Shown: piece by piece, positions 38,883 through 46,843 of the stretch
Numbering within the stretch: position 1 is the stretch's first letter
Layout of the letters: every line of letters starts with the position of its first letter
Source: Pseudomonas abyssi
GTDB lineage: Bacteria; Pseudomonadota; Gammaproteobacteria; Pseudomonadales; Pseudomonadaceae
Direction of reading: 5' to 3'
DNA length: 64,000 bases
NCBI RefSeq assembly: GCF_002307495.1
Contig: NZ_NTMR01000009.1
Span: 62,001 to 126,000 of the forward strand
Notes under the pieces: model-generated
Told to the model about the DNA's origin: nothing
The model's database searches: none
Seen by the model: the letters and a program-made list of their open reading frames with translations, nothing else
Program-made: the position numbers and the translations under genes

Positions 38883-39424
38883 CCTGTCACCCGAGCAGCC
38901 TGCCGGCCCGCTCTCAATTGAACTTGGTAAGTTGGCTCTCACCTTGCGCATATAGAATCACCTCACACCCCAAAACATCTGGGGCGTGCAATTGCGGCGC
39001 AATGATAATTGCCTGCCCTCCTCCCGGACAAGACTTGACTTGCCCGGGGCGACACATGGTCATGACGCGCCACCGCTCAAAAGATTTGGCGCGAAAAGAC
39101 ACCCCTCACGCCCGCTTTGGCCTGCAACGCGGCAGGCTCCACCCACAACTGACCGCCCAGCCCCGTGATCTACGCCAGCCTGATGACAGCTTTGTGAGCA
39201 AATTCACACAACTAAGCTCAAAAGGTACTAGCGCACTATTATCGAACGCAGACGCGCGAGAACGGGGCCAACCACTATCCAGAAGCGCGCATCCGCCAGG
39301 CTCAACCCAAAGGCCATCATGGCGCCACCACACAGTATAAACAAGGCTCTGATTTGGGGGTTTTCATTCACCTTTAACTGCGTATAATCCAAGTCGTATT
39401 TCCCACGTAACAAGGAGACGAGTT
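38883..39424. promoter_or_regulatory. 542-nt divergent interval between rfaH and the yjbE operon
   Basis: No supportable gene. It contains CCCC-AAAACATCT-GGGG (38968-38984) and an imperfect palindrome around GCAATTGCGGCGCAATGATA (about 38986-39005), which could be operators for rfaH or the divergent operon. On the plus strand a promoter candidate, TTTTCA (39361-39366), 16 bp, TATAAT (39383-39388), lies 36 nt before the yjbE start, with AAGGAG (39412-39417) as RBS. No ops element was found here. Confidence 0.5.
39361..39388 (+). promoter_or_regulatory. Promoter candidate for the yjbE-wza operon
   Basis: Perfect -10 TATAAT (39383-39388) with a 16-bp spacer from TTTTCA (39361-39366). It lies close to the strong AAGGAG RBS of the next gene, fitting high expression of the small yjbE-like product. 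Confidence 0.5.
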
Positions 39425-39727
39425 ATGAATAAACAAGTACTTGCACTGATTGCCAGCGGCCTGTTGCTCGCCTCCGGCGCGGCCATGGCACAAAGCGGCA
39501 GCGACGCTGGCACTGGCGGCGGCACCGGCGGAACCAGTGGCGCAACCACTGGCGGCGGAGCTGGCGCAGGCGGCGCGGCTGGTGGAGCTGCCGGCGGTCT
39601 CGGCGCCATGAGCGGTGTAGTCATCGGCGGCGCAGTTGTTGGCGGCGCAGTTGCTGCAGCTAACGATGACGGTGATGGCTCCAGCGGCACTACCGGCACT
39701 ACCGGCACTACCGGCACTACCCCCTGA
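39425..39727 (+). CDS. yjbE: Small exported Gly/Thr-rich protein, YjbE/GfcA-like
   Basis: 100-residue protein with a signal peptide (residues 1-22, ending AAMAQS), then a low-complexity Gly/Ala/Thr-rich stretch, a short hydrophobic segment (VVIGGAVVGGAVAAAN) and a C-terminal DDGDGSS followed by GTT repeats. E. coli YjbE and GfcA, first genes of the yjbEFGH and gfc exopolysaccharide operons, have the same build: signal, low-complexity core, Thr-rich tail. The function of these proteins is not established. It has its own strong RBS and is separated from wza by an intrinsic terminator, so it can be made in excess over the rest of the operon. Confidence 0.8.
   Translation: MNKQVLALIASGLLLASGAAMAQSGSDAGTGGGTGGTSGATTGGGAGAGGAAGGAAGGLGAMSGVVIGGAVVGGAVAAANDDGDGSSGTTGTTGTTGTTP
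39686..39721 (+). repeat. In-frame 9-bp tandem repeat in yjbE
   Basis: About four consecutive copies of GGCACTACC encode the Gly-Thr-Thr tail. Copy-number change would lengthen or shorten the tail without frameshift. Confidence 0.85.
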
Positions 39728-39753
39728 TCCGGGGCGCTTTATAATGGATACAA

Positions 39754-39788
39754 AGCCACCCACCAGCATGCTTGGGTGGCTTTTTTTT
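39754..39788 (+). terminator. Intrinsic terminator between yjbE and wza
   Basis: Stem GCCACCCA / TGGGTGGC (loop CCAGCATGCT) followed by eight T. With no clear promoter after it, wza and downstream genes probably depend on read-through, which would give yjbE a much higher transcript level. Confidence 0.9.
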
Positions 39789-39832
39789 GCACGGCGTTAT
39801 CGCCGCCTAATTGACTATAAGAATTTCTGCCC

Positions 39833-40951
39833 ATGAATCGCATCGCCCTCGGCGCCCTTGGCGCAACGACTCTTTTACTGCAAGCCTGCATGTTCTCCCC
39901 CGGCATGCATATGGACACGGACCGTCTGATCGCTGAAGACTCTGTCGAGGCAAGCATGGTCGAGATGGTGCAGATCACCCCCAAAGTGCTGGCACAGGAG
40001 AATGTGGAGCGCCCCGAGCGGAAAATCCCACAGGCCCTGCTGGATTATGCGCCAGAGAACTACCGCCTTGGCCCCAATGACGCCCTATTCATCACAGTGT
40101 GGGACCACCCTGAGCTGACTATTCCCGGCGGCCAGCAGCAGCCATCCTCTGCCAACGCACGGGTAGTACGAGACGACGGCACGCTGTTCTATCCCTTTAT
40201 CGGCAACGTAAAGGTGGCAGGGCTCACCCAGGAAGAGCTGCGCAAACTGATTTCTGAACGCCTGGCTCGCTATATTGAGCAACCCCAGGTTGACGTCAAT
40301 ATTCTTGAGTACAACAGTCAGAAAGTCACCCTGAGCGGTGCTTTTAACAACCCTGGCTTTCGCGCGATCAATTCGCAACCCCTCACCTTGCTACAGGCGA
40401 TCGGCGAGGCGGGGATTGACCAGTCCCGTGCCGACCTCTCGCGCCTGCAAATTCTGCGCGACGGTCAAATCTACACACTCGATTACGACTACCTCACTGG
40501 CCACCCCAGTGCCGTCGGCAATATCTACCTGAAAGACGGCGACAAGCTGCACTTTGGCCTGAATGACGCGCGCAAGGTCTTTGTCATGGGAGAGGTACCG
40601 CGCCCCACCGCGCTGGCCTATAGCACCAGCCGCATGACGCTTAGCGAAGTGCTGGCCACCGTTGGCGGCCCCTCCCCAACATCATCCAGCGGCCGCGAGG
40701 TGTACGTGATTCGCGGCGTTGAGAACCTGGAGACGGACAAAGCAACCGTATTCCAGCTAAACGCGCAGTCGCCCTCTGCGTTTATCCTGGCGGACCAGTT
40801 TGAAATGCAGCCGCAGGATGTTGTTTTTGTCGGAGCCGCCGGTATCACCCGCTGGAACCGCTTTATCAGTCAGCTGCTGCCAAGTGCCACGCTTGTGGGC
40901 ACTACCGCCAGGGCGGGTAGCGATTATAACGACTTCTCTGACGACAACTGA
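39833..40951 (+). CDS. wza: Wza/GfcE-type outer-membrane polysaccharide export lipoprotein
   Basis: Octameric outer-membrane channel component for capsule export. The 372-residue product has a lipoprotein signal (LLLQAC, Cys19), then the PES domain (YRLGPNDALFITVWDHPELT, GTLFYPFIGNVKVAGLTQEELR, VDVNILEYNSQKV) and two SLBB domains (VTLSGAFNNPG and KVFVMGEVPRP regions). The C-terminal part ends in a helix-like WNRFISQLLPSATLVG that would form the membrane barrel. It should work with Wzc, encoded 21 kb away. Two nucleotides separate it from the next gene. Confidence 0.95.
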   Translation: MNRIALGALGATTLLLQACMFSPGMHMDTDRLIAEDSVEASMVEMVQITPKVLAQENVERPERKIPQALLDYAPENYRLGPNDALFITVWDHPELTIPGGQQQPSSANARVVRDDGTLFYPFIGNVKVAGLTQEELRKLISERLARYIEQPQVDVNILEYNSQKVTLSGAFNNPGFRAINSQPLTLLQAIGEAGIDQSRADLSRLQILRDGQIYTLDYDYLTGHPSAVGNIYLKDGDKLHFGLNDARKVFVMGEVPRPTALAYSTSRMTLSEVLATVGGPSPTSSSGREVYVIRGVENLETDKATVFQLNAQSPSAFILADQFEMQPQDVVFVGAAGITRWNRFISQLLPSATLVGTTARAGSDYNDFSDDN

Positions 40952-40953
40952 TC

Positions 40954-41619
40954 GTGTACTTGATACGCACCTTTCGCTGCTGCGCCCTCGCCGCAGCAGC
41001 GCTACTGGCGGCTGGCTGCAACTCGCTGACAAGTAACTCGATCGAAACTTTTCGCATGGCGTGGAAAGGCAAAGTCAACGAGATCCCGGAAGGCCAGGTA
41101 TTGCAAGCTCCCGGCGATAGCCTGCTGATCCGCGCAGGTGCCGCCGAGGCCCTGTTCGTCGCACCTGCAGGCAGCAGAGGATGCATAAGCTGGTGGGGCA
41201 TAGCCGAGCAAGTTGAAACCTGCCATGGCCGCATCAGCCAGATAGTTGGGCTGGAGACAGACGTGGCCCAACCACTGACTACAGACGACCCGTTCAAAAC
41301 AGGACTGCTGAACGTTACCGAAGGGCAACAAGTCACTCGCTTCGTCGACTACCCACTTAGCTACCAGACAGGCATAGAGCAAATTGCGACCTACTTTATA
41401 GGCCCGCAAGAGTCGCTCACCCTGTTTGGCCAGACGGCACAGTACCAACGCATTGATGAGCGCATTTGGATGCCTGAGCTGGATTATTCAGCGCTCAACC
41501 AGTATTGGGTGGACCCGAACACCGGCCTGGTGCGGCGCAGCCTGCAACATCCCAGCCCCGACTTTCCGGTATTTGAAGTTATCAGCACCCATAAAAGCAG
41601 CAAGGATGCAGGACAATGA
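40954..41619 (+). CDS. yjbF: YjbF/GfcB family outer-membrane lipoprotein
   Basis: 221-residue lipoprotein with lipobox LAAGC (Cys22), then a single domain of the YjbF/GfcB family (TSNSIETFRMAW near the N-terminus, SYQTGIEQIATYFIG, RSLQHPSPDFPVFEV at the C-terminus). Family members belong to group 4 capsule and Yjb exopolysaccharide operons; their molecular role is unknown but they sit with the secretion apparatus in the outer membrane. It starts with GTG 2 nt after wza and overlaps yjbG by ATGA. Confidence 0.88.
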   Translation: MYLIRTFRCCALAAAALLAAGCNSLTSNSIETFRMAWKGKVNEIPEGQVLQAPGDSLLIRAGAAEALFVAPAGSRGCISWWGIAEQVETCHGRISQIVGLETDVAQPLTTDDPFKTGLLNVTEGQQVTRFVDYPLSYQTGIEQIATYFIGPQESLTLFGQTAQYQRIDERIWMPELDYSALNQYWVDPNTGLVRRSLQHPSPDFPVFEVISTHKSSKDAGQ

Positions 41620-42386
41620 TTGCTCGGCTGCTATTTGCCGCAATACTGCTTCAGCCTGCCCTTGTGGCAGCCGCCCCAATATTCAGCATTACGGGCGCCG
41701 TCAGCCAACCCGGCGACTACCAGTGGCAGCAAGGTGTTCGGCTGCTGGACGCGTCCGTTACAGCGCAGGTGAACTCAAACGCCTGGTATATGGGCGCCAC
41801 CCTGCAACGTGAGAGCGCGAAGCTTGAGCAGCGCAAGCTCAAGGTTGGGCTATTGTTTGACCTGCGCAGCGCCAAGGTGCGCTCACGACTGGCCGGCGAC
41901 CCAGCAGCCCAGGCGCTGATTGAGCGGCTGACCGCCCAAGTAGAGGCCATGCCCGTTACCGGCCGCATTCCGGCAGAGATGAACCCGCTGAAACAACGTC
42001 TTGTCCGCTACAACCCGCTATTGGAAGCAGGTGACAAGATCCACTATGCGCTGCGCCCCAACAGCATCACGGTAACCGGCGCCGTGCAAGCCGACTGCCA
42101 GCTTACTTACTCATACGCCACCAGCCTGTATGACTATCTGGCCGCCTGCCCTGCACACCCGCTAGCCTCCGCCGACACGCTGTATCTGATACAGCCGGAC
42201 GGCGCGGTAGAGCGACTCGGCAGCGGCCACTGGAATCAGCAGGATGCGTCGGTCGCAGTCGGGGCCACACTGTTCGTACCAGTAGATGAGACGGCGCTGA
42301 CCGCTGACGGCGAGCCCGAAACCTTCAACGAAGACATGGCCGCCTTTATCGCCACCCAGACACCTGCACAGGAGCGTATCAGGTAA
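41616..42386 (+). CDS. yjbG: YjbG/GfcC family periplasmic capsule protein
   Basis: 256-residue exported protein (signal peptide to about residue 20, LVAAAP) of the GfcC/YjbG family. It contains two SLBB-like/ubiquitin-like beta-grasp parts (SITGAVSQPGDYQWQQGVRL and NSITVTGAVQADCQL) and a helical linker in which PVTGRIPAEMNPLKQRLV resembles the family consensus. E. coli GfcC is required for group 4 capsule and is thought to contact the Wza-like channel. It shares ATGA with yjbF and one base with yjbH. Confidence 0.88.
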   Translation: MIARLLFAAILLQPALVAAAPIFSITGAVSQPGDYQWQQGVRLLDASVTAQVNSNAWYMGATLQRESAKLEQRKLKVGLLFDLRSAKVRSRLAGDPAAQALIERLTAQVEAMPVTGRIPAEMNPLKQRLVRYNPLLEAGDKIHYALRPNSITVTGAVQADCQLTYSYATSLYDYLAACPAHPLASADTLYLIQPDGAVERLGSGHWNQQDASVAVGATLFVPVDETALTADGEPETFNEDMAAFIATQTPAQERIR

Positions 42387-44521
42387 TGCAGCGTCCATTC
42401 CTGCCAGCCTTTTCCGCTGCCGCACTGCCCACTCTGCTACTGGTTAGCATTACCGCTACGGCCGACATCAACAGCCGCTATAACACCACCCAGCACGATT
42501 TTGGTGGCGTCGGCCTGCTGCAAACCCCAACAGCACGTATGGCGGAAGACGGCAACCTGAGCTTCAACGCTAACCGCACTGAACCCTATAGCCGCTATAG
42601 CATCTCGGCGCAGCCGCTGCCATGGCTTGAAGGCACCATTCGCTATATCGCGATCACCAACCGCAACTACGGACCAGAAGAGTTTAGTGGCGACCAGAGC
42701 TTTAAAGATAAAGCGATCGACTTTAAAGTGCGCCTCCTTAAGGAAAGCTACTGGGTTCCGCAAGTAGCGTTCGGCATGAGAGACGCCGGCGGTACAGGCC
42801 TTTTCTCCAGCGAGTACTTTGTTGCCAACAAACGCTTTTATGATCTAGACGTTAGCTTGGGTATTGCCTGGGGTTATATCGGTAATCGAGGCGGCATCGA
42901 CAACCCGCTTGGCTGGTTCAAAGACAGCTTCAATGACCGCGGCGAAGTGACTGCAGATGTTTCTCAAGCCGGCGACCTGGGTACCAACCGGTACTTTAAA
43001 GGCCCCATTGGCTTGTTTGGCGGAGTCGAGTACCAAACCCCCTGGGACCGCCTGCGCCTCAAGGTGGAGTTGGATGGTAACGACTATGAGTCGGAACCGC
43101 TGAGCAATGAAATAGACCAGGACTCCCCCATCAACTTCGGTGCCACCTACCGTCTGGGCAAAAGCATTGATCTGACCGCTGCATTTGAGCGCGGCAATAC
43201 TGCCATGTTCGGCATTACCTACCAAGCCAACATGAAGACCAACCCGGAGCCCAAAAAATATCTCGACCCAGCCCCCGAAGCCCGACGCGGCTTGCCCGCT
43301 GGCGTGAACGGAAGCCAGGTCGACTGGGCCGACATAAGCCGACGCCTTGGCGAGAACGCAGGCATCAATGTGCAGCAAATTTCCCTGCACGGCGACGAAG
43401 TCATTGTGACCGGCGACCAGACGCGCTATCGCAACCGCGCCCAAGGCCTGGGCCGCGCCGCGCGCGTGCTGGACAACAGCCTGGGTGAGGGCTCCTATGA
43501 TTGGTACACCCTGGTGTATCGCCCCCGCGGAATGGACGTCAGCCAGACCAGTGTCAATGCCGAAACCTTGCGCCGTTATGAAATGAACGAGGTAGACGCA
43601 GATACCTTACGCAAGGGCGTAGTAAATGCGGTGCCTTCTGTGCTCGATGACGAGGTTGTCTATACCGCGCCACTGGACAAATACAGCTTTGGTACCTCGC
43701 TTGGCTACACCCAAAACGTCGGCGGCCCAGATGGCTTCCTGTTGTATCAGTTCCTGCTGCGCTTTAATGGTGCCTACTACTTTGATGATAACAAGTGGCT
43801 CAACGGCAGCGTTGGCGTCAACCTGCTAAACAACTACGACAAGTTCGAATACGACGCGCCGAGCAACCTGCCGCGCGTACGGACCGACATCCGCTCGTAC
43901 GCGACCAGCTCAGACGTTCAGCTCAGCCGCCTGCAATACACTCAGACCCACCGCCTGGACCGTGACCTCTACGCAATGGCCTATGCTGGTCTGTTCGAGT
44001 GGATGTACGGCGGCGTCGGCGGTGAAGTGCTGTACCGCCCCTACGGTGCAAACTGGGCAATTGGCGCAGACTTCAACTGGGTCAAGCAGCGTGGTTTTGA
44101 GCAGGACTTCAGCTTCCGTGACTACTCGACCCTCACCGGCCACGTAACCGGCTACCTGCAGACCGGCATCTATGACGTGCTGGCCAAGGGCAGCGTGGGC
44201 CGCTACCTGGCGGGCGATTATGGCGCCACGCTGGACCTGTCACGTCGCTTTGACAATGGCTTCACCATGGGCGCTTGGGCAACCATGACCAATGTCTCCA
44301 AGGAAGAGTTTGGTGAGGGTAGCTTTGATAAAGGCGTCTATATCCAGATTCCGTTCGATGCCTTCTTCATTCGCTCCACTACCTCAGTCGGCACCATTGC
44401 CTGGAACCCGCTGACCCGTGACGGTGGCGCGCGACTTGCCCGCTACTACCAGCTCTACAACTTCACCAATGACCGTGACCTCGACAACTTCAACGACGGC
44501 TTCCGCCGCCTGACCGAATAA
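42386..44521 (+). CDS. yjbH: YjbH/GfcD family outer-membrane beta-barrel protein
   Basis: 711-residue exported protein of the YjbH/GfcD family, with signal peptide to about residue 27. It opens with the family hallmark DFGGVGLLQTPTARMAEDGNLS and continues with alternating beta-strand segments (FGATYRLGKSIDLTAAFERGN, GEVLYRPYGANWAIGADFNW, FIRSTTSVGTIAWNPLTRDGGARL) consistent with a large outer-membrane barrel plus a periplasmic domain in the middle. It likely provides an additional export or secretion pore for polysaccharide. It is adjacent to GfcB/C homologues as in E. coli gfcBCD. Confidence 0.92.
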   Translation: MQRPFLPAFSAAALPTLLLVSITATADINSRYNTTQHDFGGVGLLQTPTARMAEDGNLSFNANRTEPYSRYSISAQPLPWLEGTIRYIAITNRNYGPEEFSGDQSFKDKAIDFKVRLLKESYWVPQVAFGMRDAGGTGLFSSEYFVANKRFYDLDVSLGIAWGYIGNRGGIDNPLGWFKDSFNDRGEVTADVSQAGDLGTNRYFKGPIGLFGGVEYQTPWDRLRLKVELDGNDYESEPLSNEIDQDSPINFGATYRLGKSIDLTAAFERGNTAMFGITYQANMKTNPEPKKYLDPAPEARRGLPAGVNGSQVDWADISRRLGENAGINVQQISLHGDEVIVTGDQTRYRNRAQGLGRAARVLDNSLGEGSYDWYTLVYRPRGMDVSQTSVNAETLRRYEMNEVDADTLRKGVVNAVPSVLDDEVVYTAPLDKYSFGTSLGYTQNVGGPDGFLLYQFLLRFNGAYYFDDNKWLNGSVGVNLLNNYDKFEYDAPSNLPRVRTDIRSYATSSDVQLSRLQYTQTHRLDRDLYAMAYAGLFEWMYGGVGGEVLYRPYGANWAIGADFNWVKQRGFEQDFSFRDYSTLTGHVTGYLQTGIYDVLAKGSVGRYLAGDYGATLDLSRRFDNGFTMGAWATMTNVSKEEFGEGSFDKGVYIQIPFDAFFIRSTTSVGTIAWNPLTRDGGARLARYYQLYNFTNDRDLDNFNDGFRRLTE

Positions 44522-44907
44522 TGGTTATGTGGCGCAAGCTGGAAGACCTCCGCCGTAGTTGGCGCCCATGGTTTGTCGTCGGGTTCTTCGCACTGCTGGC
44601 CTTGGGGCTGTATCTGGGCATGCGCCCCACCCCACCGCCAGCGGCGTATAGCTGGCAGGCCAGCTTCTATCATGGCGGCGGCATCTTTGCGCTGACGCTA
44701 CTGAGCTTTCTGGCCTTTGCGCGCTGGCCCTGGTGGCTGCGCGCGGTGCTGCTGACACTGGTTGGCGTGGCGGTTGAGATGGTGCAGGCGCTGCACCCCA
44801 CACGCACCACCGACTGGCACGACATTGTCGCTAACAGCACGGGGCTGGTAATCGGCTTGCTGCTGATTGGCGGCTACCAGTACATGCTGCGCCGCCAGAC
44901 CGCCTAG
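44521..44907 (+). CDS. VanZ-like small membrane protein
   Basis: 128-residue protein with about four hydrophobic helices (roughly 17-35, 48-68, 73-92, 104-120). The pattern YHGGGIFALTLLSFLAFAR...VEMVQALHPTRTTDWHDIVANSTG fits the VanZ-like family (conserved His in helix 2, E-x-x-Q near helix 3, DxxDxxxN-type loop). Function in this family is poorly known. It overlaps the yjbH stop by one base and so is translated as the last member of the operon, which suggests a role in capsule export or anchoring. Confidence 0.8.
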   Translation: MVMWRKLEDLRRSWRPWFVVGFFALLALGLYLGMRPTPPPAAYSWQASFYHGGGIFALTLLSFLAFARWPWWLRAVLLTLVGVAVEMVQALHPTRTTDWHDIVANSTGLVIGLLLIGGYQYMLRRQTA

Positions 44908-44958
44908 CGGCGCTCAGCACCTCTCCGACCGCTTTTCCCTTCCTCCGCCTCCTGACCT

Positions 44959-44983
44959 GCCCCGTATGGATTATGTACGGGGC
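44959..44983. terminator. Strong stem-loop after the yjb operon
   Basis: Perfect 8-bp stem GCCCCGTA / TACGGGGC with a 9-nt loop, 52 nt past the last stop. It lacks a T-tract, so it may be a Rho-assisted end point or a repeat unit related to the adjacent RAYT-like gene. Confidence 0.45.
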
Positions 44984-45115
44984 CTGCGCTAAGCGCGTCA
45001 ACATTTAGACCATTCGTCAGACATTACTGTTTATTGACATTTTTGCGTCACAGATCGCAGAGATTCACTGCTTACATTGTTAGCGTCTAATCTGGTACAG
45101 CGATAAGGAAAGTCC

Positions 45116-45742
45116 ATGACCAGAGACAGATTCACACCTCGTTTCACACCCACGGAAGTCTGGAAGGGTTGGCAGCGCTCACCGCAGAAAGCCGAGCGCG
45201 CCATTCCCTACGATTTGCAACTGATCACCCTGCGCCTCGCTGACTCCCTGCCCCCTTGCGCCATGCAGGTTCTGCAGGAGGAAGTGCGCGCCCAGCCGCC
45301 GGAAGAGCGCGTGCTGTTTCGCCGCCGACGGTTAGACCATCATCTGCAACAGGGTCACGGCTGCTGCTTGCTGGCACACCCGAACATGGCTGCCGAAGTG
45401 GCCGATGCACTGGAAAGCCAGAATCGCAAGCGCTACAAGCTGATCGCCTGGTGCATCATGCCCAATCATGTGCAGGTGCTGCTGGAGCCCACCTACTCTA
45501 CCCCTCGCATTATCCAGGCGTGGAAGACCACGACCACCCACTGGATGCAACAGAACAAGCAATCACTGGCGCTCGACACACCCGGCCGCATGCTATGGAT
45601 GCGCGACTACTGGGACAGGTACATCAAGGATGAGCAGGACCTGCAACAGAGCATCCAGGAGCTGCAGAACACGCCGGTCGCCGCCGGACTGTGTGAGCAG
45701 CCCAAACAGTGGCGTTGGTCCAGCGCGTATGAGTCCGGGTGA
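45116..45742 (+). CDS. REP-associated tyrosine transposase (RAYT)-like protein, altered HUH motif
   Basis: 208-residue Y1-transposase-fold protein of the RAYT group. The match rests on LITLRLADSLPP, CIMPNHVQVLLEPT, IIQAWKTTTTHWM, MLWMRDYWDRYIKDE and the tail NTPVAAGL...WRWSSAY. The family HUH motif (usually HVH) reads His118-Val-Gln120, so one metal ligand is replaced. The Tyr usual in YIxNNPV is also absent (Glu182), although Tyr165 and Tyr169 remain. No insertion-sequence ends flank it, as expected for RAYTs, which are single-copy. GTAGGG-type palindromes occur throughout this window, but a direct link is unproven. It may be inactive or domesticated. Confidence 0.82.
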   Translation: MTRDRFTPRFTPTEVWKGWQRSPQKAERAIPYDLQLITLRLADSLPPCAMQVLQEEVRAQPPEERVLFRRRRLDHHLQQGHGCCLLAHPNMAAEVADALESQNRKRYKLIAWCIMPNHVQVLLEPTYSTPRIIQAWKTTTTHWMQQNKQSLALDTPGRMLWMRDYWDRYIKDEQDLQQSIQELQNTPVAAGLCEQPKQWRWSSAYESG

Positions 45743-45790
45743 ATTGATCAGCCCCTGCGGGCATAATGGCGGCCTTAGCTAGGAGGACCC

Positions 45791-46570
45791 ATGCAACCAG
45801 ACGAACAACATCGGCTGCTGGAAGCCGTAGCCACCCTGACCCGCGCCGCCGGCGCCGTGATCATGGATATTTATCACAGTGATTTTGCCGTGCGCGGCAA
45901 GGACGACGCCTCTCCTGTGACCGACGCAGACGAGCGCGCCGAGGCGCTAGTTCTTGAGGGCCTGGCCAGGTTGGGGGTGGACTTTCCGGTGGTGGCTGAA
46001 GAAGCAACCGCGGCGGGCCATGTGCCCGAGATAGCGGACTGTTTCTGGCTGGTTGACCCGCTGGATGGCACACGGGAGTTCGTCAATCGCAACGGCGAGT
46101 TTACCGTCAACATTGCCTTGATCGAGAACGGCAGCCCACTGCTGGGCGTGGTGTTTGCGCCCGCCATCGGCGCACTGTATGCCGGGTCCCGTGCGGGTGG
46201 CGCCTATATTGAAGATGCCGACGGGCGTCGCGCCATCCAGGTTCGCGAGCCATCCCACGACGGGCTCGACGTGCTGGCCAGCCGCTCCCATGGCGATAGC
46301 GCGGCATTGGAACAACTCCTGGCCGGCCGCCCGGTGCGTTCACTGATCAACGCGGGCTCGTCGCTCAAGCTATGTTTGCTGGCCGCTGGACAAGCGGACA
46401 TATACCCGCGCCAAGGGCGCACCATGGAATGGGATATCGCCGCGGGTCACGCCGTATTGGCTGCTGCTGGCGGGCAGATACAAACCCTCGACGGCGGCCC
46501 GCTCCTGTACGGCAAGCCCGGCTTTGAAAACCCCCACTTTGTCGCCTGCGGGGCTCAGCCGTTTTTTTGA
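45791..46570 (+). CDS. cysQ: 3'(2'),5'-bisphosphate nucleotidase CysQ
   Basis: Inositol-monophosphatase-fold enzyme that hydrolyses PAP, a by-product of sulfate assimilation, to AMP. The 259-residue product has the metal sites VVAEEATA and FWLVDPLDGTREFVNRNGEFTVNIAL and the C-terminal TMEWDIAAGHAVLAAAGG. AGGAGG lies 5 nt upstream of the ATG. The gene stands alone between the RAYT-like gene and a REP cluster. In Pseudomonas, cysQ is usually near nudE; that neighbour is not present here. Confidence 0.94.
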   Translation: MQPDEQHRLLEAVATLTRAAGAVIMDIYHSDFAVRGKDDASPVTDADERAEALVLEGLARLGVDFPVVAEEATAAGHVPEIADCFWLVDPLDGTREFVNRNGEFTVNIALIENGSPLLGVVFAPAIGALYAGSRAGGAYIEDADGRRAIQVREPSHDGLDVLASRSHGDSAALEQLLAGRPVRSLINAGSSLKLCLLAAGQADIYPRQGRTMEWDIAAGHAVLAAAGGQIQTLDGGPLLYGKPGFENPHFVACGAQPFF

Positions 46571-46590
46571 GGGTGTTGTGTTGGCAGGTT

Positions 46591-46737
46591 GGTGTACACG
46601 CCTACGGCTTAGTACACCCTACGGTGCAGCACGGCCGGTAGGGCGGATTAAGCGCAGCGTATCCGCGGGGCGCGCGCACGGGTAATCGGCCCGTGTGGAT
46701 TGAATGGTGTACACGCCTGCGGCTTAGTACACCCTAC
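46591..46737. repeat. REP-like direct and inverted units (GTAGGG family)
   Basis: Two 32-bp direct repeats with a single mismatch (46591-46622 and 46706-46737; core GTGTACACGCCTACGGCTTA, end CACCCTAC) flank an opposite-facing unit GTAGGGCGGATTAAGCGCAG (46638-46657) ending ATCCGC. The 115-bp period suggests tandem duplication of a paired unit. Confidence 0.8.
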
Positions 46738-46790
46738 CGCGCAGCGTGCCGTCCGTTGTCCTGGGCTACTCGGTGTGGAAACACAATAAA

Positions 46791-46825
46791 AAACGCCCGA
46801 AGGCTTTCGCCTTCGGGCGTTTTTG
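46791..46825 (-). terminator. Bidirectional intrinsic terminator after grxD
   Basis: Stem ACGCCCGAAGG / CCTTCGGGCGT flanked by AAAA on the left and TTTTT on the right, so it works on both strands. It directly follows the grxD stop. Confidence 0.92.
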
Positions 46826-46843
46826 CTGGCTAAGCGGCCAGGA

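Noticed and set aside
39740-39745. TATAAT between yjbE and wza as an internal promoter
   Set aside because: No acceptable -35 at 16-18 bp, and any transcript would immediately meet the intrinsic terminator at 39754-39788.
46591-46737. Spaced 32-bp direct repeats as a possible CRISPR array
   Set aside because: Only two copies, separated by a related inverted palindrome rather than a unique spacer, and no cas genes; they fit the REP-like family.
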